Numbered from the stretch's first letter, positions 24,330-32,691 are shown. The stretch is DNA of 36,429 nt from CAVTZP01 sp963739245 (GCA_963739245.1 CAVTZP010000001.1:1-36429), one strand, 5' to 3'. Numbers and translations: made by a program. Notes: generated by a model from the sequence alone, not told the origin.

Positions 24330-26266
24330 TAGGCAGCTCCTTCCACAGGCTTGATGCTAATAGTGGTCTTTATTGTTCCCATTCGCCCATCCCGGTATCT
24401 GACCTGGGCTTCTATAGACACCTCAGTCTTGTCACTATAGATAGCTTTGATTAGCCCGCGGTAGCGCTCTTCCAGAAAGGTTCTTCTCAGCTTCATGTTT
24501 CTGGTTAACTCACCCTCATCGGGGTCAAATTCCTTATGCAGATTGACATATTTTTTCACCCTGACGGCGGGGGGTAAAGCTTGATTTATGCTATCTATCT
24601 CCCGCTTCACCAGCTGGTAAACCTCCGGATTCTGGGAAAGCTCGGTGAAGGTGGTATAAGCCAGTCTCCTTTCCCCCGCCCACCGACCTACGCTAGTGTA
24701 ATCAATTATTATGATTGCCGAGGCATAGGCCCTGTCTGGTCCCGCGAGGACCCAGGCGTCCTTGATGTAAGGGCTGAACCTCAGCCAGCTCTCAATAGAC
24801 TGGGGAGCCAGTTTATCGCCACAGGCCAGCTCAACCAGGTCATTCCTCCTATCCAGAAGGACAAGGTGCCCATCCTTGGTAATCAGGCCATTATCTCCGC
24901 TATAAAACCACCCGTCTTTAAGCATCTTGGCAGTCTTATCCGGGTCCTTATAGTAACCAACAAAGGTACCAGGCAGGCGATAAATAATTTCGCCGCTACC
25001 GGTTATTCTCACCTCTGTTTCCTTGCGAACGGGGCCTAAAGCCTCTAGACGGATGTCATCATTCTTAGTGCCGGCGAGAACTCCACCCTCTGTTGACCAG
25101 TATAAGCTTTTGAGAGGCAGATTTAGAGCGTGGTAGAACCTGAAGGCATTGGGGCAGAGCATAGCCCCGGTGGTGTAGCAGATTCTGGCATTTGTCAGAC
25201 CAAGGCTATCTCTGACGGGTCTAAACAGGGCTAGGTCAGCCAAGGCATAGAGTATTTTCAACAGCAGGTTTGGCTTTTGCTTTCTATACTTTAAATCAGC
25301 CATCTTGTAGCCAACGGGCATTAGCAGACGAAAGGTAAACCTCTTGATGGCATCAGCACCTAGAATCCGTGCCTGAACCCTGCCTGCCTGGCTCTCCCAC
25401 AGCCTGGCTCCGTAGAGTACTATGCTTGGCCCTATCTCCCTGATATCCTGCTGTTGGGTTTCTGGCGCTTCAGCGAAGTTAAGGATGCTAGCTGATAGGA
25501 GGTGGCAGCCAATCCCCGACCATTGCTCGGTCATCCAGGCTGGTGGCAGATAAGGGACAATATTATCATTCTCATACCAGGGGTCAAGGCGTAAAAGATA
25601 ATCAGCGCCAGCCCTCATTGTCCTATAGGTGTGGACGGCTCCCTTGGGTACCGCTCCGGTGGTTCCTGAGGTGTAAACAAGAGCACAGACATCATCAGCT
25701 TTACCCGCTTCGATATTCTGCCCAAAGAGGCGGGGGTGTTCCTTTTCATATCTCTTCCCCAGCTCCAGCACCTCCCTGTACCCTATTAAGATAGGGTCAT
25801 CGTAGGAGGCTACCCCCTTATAGTTCCAGTAAATAACCTTTTTGAGCTGGGGAAGCTTGTCCTTAATCAGGAGCAGCTTATCAACCTGCTCCTGGTCTTC
25901 AACCACAGCAAATCTAGCCTCGGAATTTTCAGCGATGTATTTTATCTCTGGGGGAAGCAGCTCTGAATACACCCCCACTGAAGCACCATGGTTAGCCTGA
26001 GCAGCCAGCTCAGCATAATACCACTCCGGGGCATTGTCCCCGATAATAAGCACCTTATCTCCAGACTCAAAGCCAAGGGACACTAAACCAAGTGCCAAGT
26101 ATCTAACATTGAGATAGTAGTCCTTCCAGGTATAAGGCTGCCAGATACCATGGTGTTTATGGCGTATGGCTATCCCCTTATCGCCATACTTTTCATAGTT
26201 ATATTTTAGTATCTTGGGCCAGGTATCACCCTTTTCTTTATAGACCTGCTCTATCTCAGTAGTCAT
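24329..26266 (-). CDS. AMP-forming acyl-CoA synthetase/ligase
   Basis: This is a 645-residue ANL-superfamily adenylating enzyme that activates a carboxylic acid to its CoA thioester with ATP. The P-loop motif YTSGTTGAVPKGAVHTYR and the motif GWFYSGDNGLITKDGHLVLLDRRNDLVEL are present. A C-terminal domain with a possible catalytic Lys region (TRNMKLRRTFLEERY) follows. The length and opening (WPKILKYNYEKYGDKGIAI) resemble long-chain acyl-CoA synthetases of the FadD15 type. The ATG at 26266 is chosen over GTG 26290, which would overlap livF by 13 bp. Its place between the ABC ATPases and the permeases suggests that imported substrate is trapped as a CoA ester. Substrate specificity cannot be read from sequence by eye. 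Confidence 0.9.
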   Translation of the reverse strand: MTTEIEQVYKEKGDTWPKILKYNYEKYGDKGIAIRHKHHGIWQPYTWKDYYLNVRYLALGLVSLGFESGDKVLIIGDNAPEWYYAELAAQANHGASVGVYSELLPPEIKYIAENSEARFAVVEDQEQVDKLLLIKDKLPQLKKVIYWNYKGVASYDDPILIGYREVLELGKRYEKEHPRLFGQNIEAGKADDVCALVYTSGTTGAVPKGAVHTYRTMRAGADYLLRLDPWYENDNIVPYLPPAWMTEQWSGIGCHLLSASILNFAEAPETQQQDIREIGPSIVLYGARLWESQAGRVQARILGADAIKRFTFRLLMPVGYKMADLKYRKQKPNLLLKILYALADLALFRPVRDSLGLTNARICYTTGAMLCPNAFRFYHALNLPLKSLYWSTEGGVLAGTKNDDIRLEALGPVRKETEVRITGSGEIIYRLPGTFVGYYKDPDKTAKMLKDGWFYSGDNGLITKDGHLVLLDRRNDLVELACGDKLAPQSIESWLRFSPYIKDAWVLAGPDRAYASAIIIIDYTSVGRWAGERRLAYTTFTELSQNPEVYQLVKREIDSINQALPPAVRVKKYVNLHKEFDPDEGELTRNMKLRRTFLEERYRGLIKAIYSDKTEVSIEAQVRYRDGRMGTIKTTISIKPVEGAA

Positions 26267-26277
26267 TGCTCTTTCTT

Positions 26278-27072
26278 TTAAGTTACCCACCGCTTCCTTC
26301 GCCGGTAGTGCTTAAATTCACGATAGCTCTTTCTGGAACCCACCGCCGATAGCCCCATATAGAATTCCCGAACATCCTCATTATCCCTTAACCTCTCCGC
26401 CAGCCCGCTCAGAACCACCCTGCCATTCTCCATAACATAACCATAATCAGCGATATTAAGGGCAGCTCTAGCATTCTGCTCTACCAGGAGTATCGCCATC
26501 TTTCGTTCGGTATTGATTCTCTTGATAATTTCATAGATTTCCTGCACCAGTAGTGGTGCCAGACCGAGCGAAGGCTCATCTAAAAGCATAAGCTTGGGGC
26601 GGGCCATAAGCCCCCGCCCTATCACCAACATCTGTTGTTCACCCCCAGACAGATAGCCACTCATCTGGCGGCGGAGGTCTTTAATCTTAGGGAAGTAATC
26701 AAAGACCATTTCTACGTCTCTTTTGACCTGCCGGCGGTCTTTTCGACGATAAGCAAATACCAGCAAGTTCTCCTCAACACTAAGATGCTCAAGAACCCTC
26801 CGCCCCTCCATAATCTGGGTTATGCCCATGACAGCAATATCCTCGGCACTGAGCCTATCTATCCTCTTACCATCAAAATCAATGCTGCCATCGGTTACCT
26901 CTCCCTCTTCTGTCTTTAGCAGCCCTGAGATTGCCTTCAGGGTGGTAGTCTTGCCGGCGCCGTTAGCCCCGAGCAGAGCAACGATTTTGCCGTCGCCGAC
27001 CTCTAGTGATACGCCTCGTAACACTTGAATAATATTCATATAAGTAACTTCAATATTGTTTACTTGTAGCAT
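26278..27072 (-). CDS. livF: Branched-chain-type ABC transporter ATPase (LivF)
   Basis: This 264-residue ATP-binding subunit has Walker A GANGAGKT at 35-42, signature LSGGEQQ at 141-147, and Walker B LMLLDEP at 161-167, followed by SLGLAPLLV and the switch His equivalent in LLVEQNARAA. The SLGLAPLLVQEI sequence is characteristic of LivF. The C-terminus has an extra basic tail (KSYREFKHYRRRKRW). It lies 16 nt downstream of livG. Confidence 0.92.
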   Translation of the reverse strand: MLQVNNIEVTYMNIIQVLRGVSLEVGDGKIVALLGANGAGKTTTLKAISGLLKTEEGEVTDGSIDFDGKRIDRLSAEDIAVMGITQIMEGRRVLEHLSVEENLLVFAYRRKDRRQVKRDVEMVFDYFPKIKDLRRQMSGYLSGGEQQMLVIGRGLMARPKLMLLDEPSLGLAPLLVQEIYEIIKRINTERKMAILLVEQNARAALNIADYGYVMENGRVVLSGLAERLRDNEDVREFYMGLSAVGSRKSYREFKHYRRRKRWVT

Positions 27073-27088
27073 CTTGTTCTCTCAATGC

Positions 27089-27907
27089 CTATGTTGCCTC
27101 TCCTAGGTAGGCCTTGATAACTTTAGGGTTCCTTTTAATTTCGGCTGGGGTGCCTTCAGCAATTTTACGCCCGAAATCGAGGACGATAATCCTATCGGCG
27201 ATGTCCATGACTACTCCCATATCATGTTCGACAAGAACCATACATCTAATTCCATCCCTCAGAACTGGTGTGTTGGGATAGGTGGCTCCTTGGCCTTCAA
27301 AGACATCAATTATGAACCTAGCAATATCCTCCTTTTCCTCTAGGTTCATCCCTGCCATGGGCTCATCAAGGAGCAGGACTTGCGGTTCCAGAGCTAGGGC
27401 TCTTCCCAGCTCGACCCTTTTTCGCAAACCGTAGGGCAGAACATGAACTACTTTCTTCCTAATTGGCTCTATTTCTAGGAAGTCAATAATCTCTTCTACC
27501 GTCTGGCGGTGCTTGATTTCCTCTTTATGTGCCCAGCCAAAGTATAGGGCACCGGTGATGAAGTTTTGCTTCATAAGGACGTGTCGGGCAGCCATGATGT
27601 TATCTTGAGTGCTTAGCCCAGTATAAAGCTCGATATTCTGAAAGGTTCTGGCAATGCCAAGTTTAGCTAGCTTATCCGGTCGCATTCGGGTGATTCTCTG
27701 CCCATCATAATATATCTCACCTTTTTGGGGTTTATAGAAGCCATTTATGCAGTTGAGGAGGGCAGTCTTGCCCGCCCCATTAGGTCCAATAATAGCCAGT
27801 ATCTCGTTATCCCTGATATCTAGGCTCACGTCGGCAAGGGCTCTGACACCGCCAAAGCTAAGCGATAGGTTTTCAATCCGTAGCTTAACCTTCTTGTTGG
27901 CTTTCAC
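27089..27907 (-). CDS. livG: Branched-chain-type ABC transporter ATPase (LivG)
   Basis: This 272-residue ATP-binding subunit is the first gene of the cargo operon. It has Walker A GPNGAGKT at 41-48, Q-loop ARTFQNIELY, the degenerate signature LPYGLRKRVELGRAL typical of LivG, Walker B VLLLDEP at 177-183, and VLVEHDMGVVMDIADRI with the switch His. The start is GTG at 27907 behind GGAGG (9-nt spacing). A four-codon ORF with its own GGAGG site (ATG at 27943, then TAG) lies in the leader. The divergent LuxR gene and a 20-bp palindrome are immediately upstream. Confidence 0.92.
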   Translation of the reverse strand: MKANKKVKLRIENLSLSFGGVRALADVSLDIRDNEILAIIGPNGAGKTALLNCINGFYKPQKGEIYYDGQRITRMRPDKLAKLGIARTFQNIELYTGLSTQDNIMAARHVLMKQNFITGALYFGWAHKEEIKHRQTVEEIIDFLEIEPIRKKVVHVLPYGLRKRVELGRALALEPQVLLLDEPMAGMNLEEKEDIARFIIDVFEGQGATYPNTPVLRDGIRCMVLVEHDMGVVMDIADRIIVLDFGRKIAEGTPAEIKRNPKVIKAYLGEAT

Positions 27908-27986
27908 CTATAATAGCCTCCGTACATCCTATAACCCGTGCATCTTGTCCTCCAATTCTTATGTTAATATACCCATCCACAAAATC

Positions 27987-28006
27987 AATACCCTAAATAG
28001 GGTATT
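27987..28006. promoter_or_regulatory. Palindromic operator between livG and the LuxR gene
   Basis: AATACCCTA-AA-TAGGGTATT is a perfect 9-bp dyad with a 2-bp centre. It sits one base upstream of the luxR-type gene's -35 box and about 80 bp from livG. LuxR-type HTH dimers typically bind 18-20 bp dyads, so this is a good candidate target of the adjacent regulator for both promoters. Confidence 0.6.
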
Positions 28007-28007
28007 T

Positions 28008-28036
28008 TTGACAACAAAAGCAAAAGGTGCTATAAA
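28008..28036 (+). promoter_or_regulatory. Promoter of the LuxR-type regulator; -10 box overlaps the ATG
   Basis: A consensus TTGACA (28008-28013) and TATAAA (28031-28036) are 17 bp apart. Transcription would start near 28043, after the ATG at 28036 but about at the in-frame ATG 28045. If this promoter is used, the message is leaderless and starts at 28045. Confidence 0.55.
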
Positions 28037-29229
28037 TGTGGCAAATGGCTAGGCTAACCGGTAAAGATTACCGTGATATTTTAAATCTGGTCTATCTTGC
28101 CAACCGATGTGAAGACGTAGAAAGCTTCATTGGTACGTTGTTTCCCCCAATAATGCAGGCATTCAATACCGAATGTGCCACCTTTCAGCTTATTAAAGGG
28201 TATCCGCAGCACATAACGATAGTCGAGTCACGGTCTATCAGGTCAGATAACCGTAATCTTTATGAAGATAAGTATTACCCCGTCTTGTATAAAGACTCTT
28301 TCTATCAGCATTCTCCTCTATTAAAAGAAGCAATTTCTTCATCAAAAACTGTCTTAAAATTTGGAGAGTCTATTTCCTTAAGAGACTGGGAGAGGTCAGA
28401 TTTCTATAATAATTTTATGCTGCCACAGCACCTATACTGGGAGTTATTCCTGACCTTGCGCTGGAAAAGTAATTTAGTGGGCATGATCACATTTTGGCGT
28501 TCCAAGAAACAGCCGGATTATGAGGATAGGGAAGTCCTAAAAGCAACGAGGCTTGCATCTCATCTTGGAATTGTTATGCACAATATTTGTTTAATTTCAC
28601 AGATTGATACACGGGAAAGTCATTTCTTGTCGGCTGATGAGGCTGGTGCTGAGGGGCTTCTTTGGTTAGACCATAAATTTAGGCCTTCCTTCTTCAATAC
28701 TAAGGCAAGAGATATCTGTCTGCAGTTATTAGGTAGAATACCACATGACGCCTCTGACCTTGAAAGGGGTGAGTTCCCCATACCATCCTATGTTATTAGA
28801 GACTGCTCCGACCTCCTTGATTTACTTAAAACAGAAGGGCCGGCTATTCTGTCGCCAAAAGAGAGGATAGTATCTACAGAAAGTGGCCAGAGCTTCCGAA
28901 TCGAATGCTCGCTGATATGGAAAAACGATCAAATAAATTCTACGCCTAGCTTTATGGTTACCCTATCCGACCTCACTGACGAAAAGAAACTGGAGACTAC
29001 CTTCCAAACAAGATTCCAGCTAAGTAGAAGAGAGCTGGATATTATTTGCTATCTAATTAGAGGGCTATCGGATAATGAAATTGGCGAAAAACTTTATATC
29101 AGCCGGCAGACGGTACATACACATACCAAGAACATCTACAAAAAACTAGGCGCTAAGAGCAGAATCGAGTTATACAGGAGAGTTATACAAAGCAGATATC
29201 CAGGAATATTCAATCACCAATTTGGCTGA
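28036..29229 (+). CDS. LuxR-family transcriptional regulator
   Basis: In this 397-residue regulator the C-terminal LuxR/GerE helix-turn-helix spans about residues 333-390 (LSRRELDIICYLIRGLSDNEIGEKLYISRQTVHTHTKNIYKKLG, in parts). The N-terminal ~190 residues look GAF-like and could bind a small ligand (for example LTLRWKSNLVGMITFWRS). A PAS-like middle part may follow. No phospho-acceptor receiver domain is seen, so it probably senses an intracellular compound, perhaps the imported acid or its CoA ester. It is divergent from livG with a shared palindrome, so it likely controls the cargo operon. The start may be 28045 rather than 28036. Base composition is more A/T-rich than in its neighbours. 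Confidence 0.85.
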   Translation: MWQMARLTGKDYRDILNLVYLANRCEDVESFIGTLFPPIMQAFNTECATFQLIKGYPQHITIVESRSIRSDNRNLYEDKYYPVLYKDSFYQHSPLLKEAISSSKTVLKFGESISLRDWERSDFYNNFMLPQHLYWELFLTLRWKSNLVGMITFWRSKKQPDYEDREVLKATRLASHLGIVMHNICLISQIDTRESHFLSADEAGAEGLLWLDHKFRPSFFNTKARDICLQLLGRIPHDASDLERGEFPIPSYVIRDCSDLLDLLKTEGPAILSPKERIVSTESGQSFRIECSLIWKNDQINSTPSFMVTLSDLTDEKKLETTFQTRFQLSRRELDIICYLIRGLSDNEIGEKLYISRQTVHTHTKNIYKKLGAKSRIELYRRVIQSRYPGIFNHQFG

Positions 29230-29381
29230 TGTTATTTGCTGGCCACCTATTCTACTCTCCTGCTCCCGCAATATAAGCTTTAAGTGCAAAACAACCCTTT
29301 CTTTTTGATACGCCACAGCCCCCAACAATCGCAATTTTACCCCAGAGCATATATAATGAGACAGCTAGAAAGGGATACTTT

Positions 29382-31157
29382 ATGGCGAGAACAGCGGCAG
29401 AGGGTCAGGGACAGAGGTGGGAGCTTATGAAGGTGGCTGCGGGGGAGGCTGAGGCTGATTTAGCCATTGTTAATGGGGATATAATTAATGTTTATACGGG
29501 GGAGGTGGTGGGAGGGGCTTCAGTCCTTATTAAAGGTGACAAAATAGCCTACGTGGGCAAGGATATCGGTAAGGCTGTCGGCTCCACAACCAGGATCATT
29601 GACGCTGCCGGTAAGACACTGATACCCGGGCTTATCGATGGTCACACCCATATAGACTCCATCTTCTCCATAAGCGAGGTGTTAAGGTATGCCATCCAGG
29701 GGAGTACCACCACTATTATTACCGAGGCTTCCAACATTGCTTGCGCCCTGGGATATGAGGGGGTTATCCAATTTTTGAGGTCTATCAAAGGCCAACCGGT
29801 AAAAGTGTTTATTACCGCCCCTCCCATGGTCACTCTGAGCCCGGTGACTGAAGAACATGCCCTCAACGTTAAACAGCTGCGCAAACTGCTCAAGCGACGG
29901 GAGGTTATCGGCTTGGGCGAGCCTTACTGGGGTGGGGTGGTTAACGGTAACCGGAGAGTCCTCGAACTTATCACCGAGACCATAAACCTGGGTAAGAAGG
30001 TTGACGGGCATAGCTCTGGCGCCAGGGGGAACAAGCTGCAAGCCTATATTTCGTCTGGCGTCTCTTCCTGCCATGAGCCAATCAGCACCGAAGAGGTTAG
30101 GGAAAGGCTGAGATTGGGGCTGTTTGTGTTGATAAGGGAAGGGGAAATAAGAAGGGATCTGGAAGCCATTTCCCCGATAAAGGATGAAAATATTGCTCTC
30201 ACCCGGCTGGCAATATCAACCGACGGTTTGGGACCTTGGCAACTTGTTAGCGATGGATATATGGAATCCGTGGTACAAAAAGCGATTAACCTCGGCTTCA
30301 GTCCTGTTCAGGCGATACAGATGGCGACGATAAACGTCGCCCAGCACTTCGCCCTAGATGACATTATCGGTGGCATCGCTCCGGGCAAGTATGCCGACAT
30401 CATTATCATCCCTGACCTGGGGACTATCTGGGCGGAATATGTTATCAGTAACGGGCAGGTGGTTGCCCAGAATGGCCGGCCAGTTGTCCTGCCCAGGAAA
30501 CACCGTTATCCCAAATCAATCCAAAATAGCATACATCTAGCCAAGGATTTTACCGCCGGCGACTTTACCATCCCAGTAAAAAGCAGCCGCCGTCAGGTAA
30601 AAGTCAGGCTGGTATACCAGGTCACCAATTTAGTCACCAGGGAAGAATTCGTTGATATGCCGGCGTCAGATGGTCAGCTCAAGCCTGATATTAGTAGAGA
30701 TATACTAAAGGTAGCCGCTATTGAGAGGTCTTACGGGACAGGTAAGAGCTTCGTCGGCTTGATTAGAGGAATTGGACTTAAGCGGGGGGCGATTGCCACC
30801 AGTGCCGTCTGGGACTGTGGCGATATTATAGTAGTTGGTGCTGATGAGACCGATATGGCACAGGCGGTAAACAGGGTTAAAGAGTTAGCTGGGGGTATCG
30901 CGGTGTGTGCTGGCGGCAGAATATTGGCTGAAATAGCGCTTCCTGTGGCAGGAGGAATCTCTACCCAGCCTATGGAGACTATAGCCGATAAACTCCACCG
31001 TATCCAGCAGGCAGCCACCGACCTAGGCTGCAATCTCCTTGATATACGTATTACTCTGGCTGTTCTCTCCACCCCGGCTATACCCTTCCTCCGAATATGC
31101 GAACATGGCTTAGTAAATCTCAGGGATGATCGTTTTGTTGATTTGATAGTCGGGTAA
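29382..31157 (+). CDS. Adenine deaminase-like amidohydrolase
   Basis: This 591-residue metal-dependent amidohydrolase has the architecture of adenine deaminase: a beta-sandwich start, the metal site IDGHTHID (His88, His90), VDGHSSGARGNKLQAYISSG, CHEPIS, a late Asp in ISTDGLGPW, and AIQMATINVAQHF with IGGIAPGKYADIIII. Several usual adenine deaminase signatures are changed: HIES is HIDS, and the C-terminal HDSHN-type motif reads WDCGD. The substrate may therefore be something other than adenine. It lies in the cargo island downstream of the LuxR gene, with a possible -10 TATAAT near 29351 and AAAGGGA before the ATG. It may belong to the same catabolic function or be an independent passenger. 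Confidence 0.75.
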   Translation: MARTAAEGQGQRWELMKVAAGEAEADLAIVNGDIINVYTGEVVGGASVLIKGDKIAYVGKDIGKAVGSTTRIIDAAGKTLIPGLIDGHTHIDSIFSISEVLRYAIQGSTTTIITEASNIACALGYEGVIQFLRSIKGQPVKVFITAPPMVTLSPVTEEHALNVKQLRKLLKRREVIGLGEPYWGGVVNGNRRVLELITETINLGKKVDGHSSGARGNKLQAYISSGVSSCHEPISTEEVRERLRLGLFVLIREGEIRRDLEAISPIKDENIALTRLAISTDGLGPWQLVSDGYMESVVQKAINLGFSPVQAIQMATINVAQHFALDDIIGGIAPGKYADIIIIPDLGTIWAEYVISNGQVVAQNGRPVVLPRKHRYPKSIQNSIHLAKDFTAGDFTIPVKSSRRQVKVRLVYQVTNLVTREEFVDMPASDGQLKPDISRDILKVAAIERSYGTGKSFVGLIRGIGLKRGAIATSAVWDCGDIIVVGADETDMAQAVNRVKELAGGIAVCAGGRILAEIALPVAGGISTQPMETIADKLHRIQQAATDLGCNLLDIRITLAVLSTPAIPFLRICEHGLVNLRDDRFVDLIVG

Positions 31158-31219
31158 GTAAGCTTATGGGCTGGGATGAAATCAAAAGTCCAGGAGGGTT
31201 AAGTAATCGTAGCTGATTT

Positions 31220-31266
31220 GGGGTCTCATAAGCCTTTGGTCGTGGGTTCAAATCCCTCCGCTGCCA
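31220..31266 (+). pseudogene. 3' half of a tRNA with CAT anticodon (attachment-site scar)
   Basis: The sequence reads as an anticodon stem-loop (GGGGT, CTCATAA, GCCTT; CAT at 31227-31229), variable loop, T arm GTGGG-TTCAAAT-CCCTC, acceptor 3' strand CGCTGCC and discriminator A. The expected 5' half (GGCAGCG acceptor strand and D arm) is absent upstream, and no intact CAT tRNA lies in the window. A detached tRNA 3' half is the usual mark left at the far end of an element inserted in a tRNA gene. This suggests an earlier or nested integration event with a different integrase. Confidence 0.75.
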
Positions 31267-31423
31267 GTTATTTTTGAGTGTGATTTTGCGACGTTTTTGA
31301 CATAATAAAAACCAACCCCTTATCGACCTCGCTGAACATTGCTGAACATTTTGGACTTGCGTTATGAGGACGCGGGTGTTTCATTAATAAATAGTCTATT
31401 GTAAAATGACTATGGAGGTGAAT

Positions 31424-32575
31424 ATGAGACCACTTAGCTATAGCCAAATATCCACCTACCAGTCGTGCCCTCTTTCCTATAAACTCCAGTATATAGACGG
31501 TTTGAAGCCAAAGGCAAAGTGGTACTTCAGCTTCGGAGAGACTTTGCATACGTGCGCTGAGTACTTCTTCAAAGCTAAACTGCCAAGCTATCCTATGCTT
31601 GACCAGTTATTAGGCTTCTACGAGGAGAACTGGGTCTCGGAAGGCTGGGAATCTTTAGAAGAGGAAGCCAGACAAAAGGCATATGGAGAAAAGGTCCTAA
31701 GAGACTTCTGGAACATCCATAGCCGCAAGTTCAAGGTACCGCTGTCCACAGAGCGGGTCTTCATGGTTGATGTGCAAGGAGTTAAGCTAAGGGGATACAT
31801 AGACCGAATAGACAAATTGGGCACAGGTGGAATTGCTGTTGTTGACTACAAGAGTAACCAAGAGCTCTTCACTAAGGATTACGTGGAAAATTCCCTTCAG
31901 TTAACGCTGTACCAACTTGCGTGTGAGCAGATGTGGGATATGCCTGTTGAGGCATTGACTCTGTATCACCTACGGTCCAATACGCCAGTGAGTTCTCCAG
32001 CCCGGAGCCGTGAACAACTGGTTGAAGCGTCACATCTTGTGACATCAGTGGCTGAGAATATCACTGCCGGTAGGTTTCAAGCCACAGAGAATCAGTACTG
32101 CCCCTGTGACTTCCCCGAATATTGCCCCTATTACAAGCAAAAATATGAAGAGCCTATCCCAGAGAGCGCAAAACCAGAGCGACTACGCAATGTTGTTATC
32201 GCGGATATAATCGAACGCTATGCCGCACTTCAAGATGAGCAGAAGCTAGTCGAAAAAGAGCTGAATGAGTTCAAGGATCTAATCATTCGTTATTGCGAGG
32301 CAGGGGGTGTCAACAGAGTTTTCGGGCCACAGCATTCAATCACATACAGGGTAGTCCAGAGGACTGGATATGATGAGGAAAAGGCCAAAGCTGTCTTGGA
32401 GCCAGCTGGATTATGGGATAGGGTGCTGAAGTTTGATGCGGCAAAGGTAGCAGCAATCCTGAAAAGTGATGATGTGCCAGCGGAGATTAAAGGGAAAATA
32501 AGCTCGCTAGCGGAGGTGGTGTCGAGTTATCCGAGACTCTGGCTAAAGGAGTTTAAGGAAGATAGAGAGGAGTAA
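31424..32575 (+). CDS. PD-(D/E)XK nuclease-superfamily protein (RecB/Cas4-like)
   Basis: This 383-residue nuclease of the PDDEXK_1 (RecB/AddB/Cas4-like) group opens with LSYSQISTYQSCPLSYKLQY. The catalytic core is GYIDRIDK followed by VVDYKSN and SLQLTLYQLACEQ. A cysteine in the opening motif and three in YCPCDFPEYC could hold an iron-sulfur cluster, as in Cas4 and AddB, although the spacing is not the classical one. The C-terminal third (DEQKLVEKELNEFKDLI) is helical and ends in a basic segment. ATG 31424 is the true start: GGAGGTG lies 3 nt before it, and the in-frame ATGs at 31406 and 31412 have no site. It is alone in strand and place at the right end of the element. No Cas genes are near. 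A role in element replication or recombination is likely. Confidence 0.85.
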   Translation: MRPLSYSQISTYQSCPLSYKLQYIDGLKPKAKWYFSFGETLHTCAEYFFKAKLPSYPMLDQLLGFYEENWVSEGWESLEEEARQKAYGEKVLRDFWNIHSRKFKVPLSTERVFMVDVQGVKLRGYIDRIDKLGTGGIAVVDYKSNQELFTKDYVENSLQLTLYQLACEQMWDMPVEALTLYHLRSNTPVSSPARSREQLVEASHLVTSVAENITAGRFQATENQYCPCDFPEYCPYYKQKYEEPIPESAKPERLRNVVIADIIERYAALQDEQKLVEKELNEFKDLIIRYCEAGGVNRVFGPQHSITYRVVQRTGYDEEKAKAVLEPAGLWDRVLKFDAAKVAAILKSDDVPAEIKGKISSLAEVVSSYPRLWLKEFKEDREE

Positions 32576-32627
32576 CAAATCGTCATTTTGTTATTTACCA
32601 CTCCATCACCGGCTTACGCTCAAACCG

Positions 32628-32657
32628 TAGCTAAAAAATAGCTAACGGATAGCTAAC
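32628..32657 (+). repeat. Right arm-type integrase sites
   Basis: Three TAGCTAA units start at 32628, 32639 and 32650, each 11 bp (about one helical turn) apart. The last two form TAGCTAACGGATAGCTAAC, which matches the left arm at 9037-9055 at 18 of 19 positions and in the same orientation. Confidence 0.72.
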
Positions 32658-32691
32658 GCACGCAGCGAAACGGGTTATCACCAGTTGATAC

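Noticed and set aside
27908..27943. Attenuator leader peptide ahead of livG (ATG at 27943, four codons then TAG)
   Set aside because: It has a good ribosome-binding site, but it is too short, with no run of one amino acid and no alternative hairpins visible. Noted only within the livG entry.
29339..29360. Strong promoter for the adenine-deaminase-like gene
   Set aside because: A TATAAT is present, but no acceptable -35 box lies 16-18 bp upstream.
31200..31266. Functional tRNA-Met or tRNA-Ile2 gene
   Set aside because: Only the 3' half is recognisable. No acceptor 5' strand or D arm precedes it, so it is reported as a scar.
31424..32575. CRISPR-associated Cas4
   Set aside because: No repeat array or other cas gene is in the window. 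The length and C-terminal extension fit a general RecB/AddB-like nuclease better.
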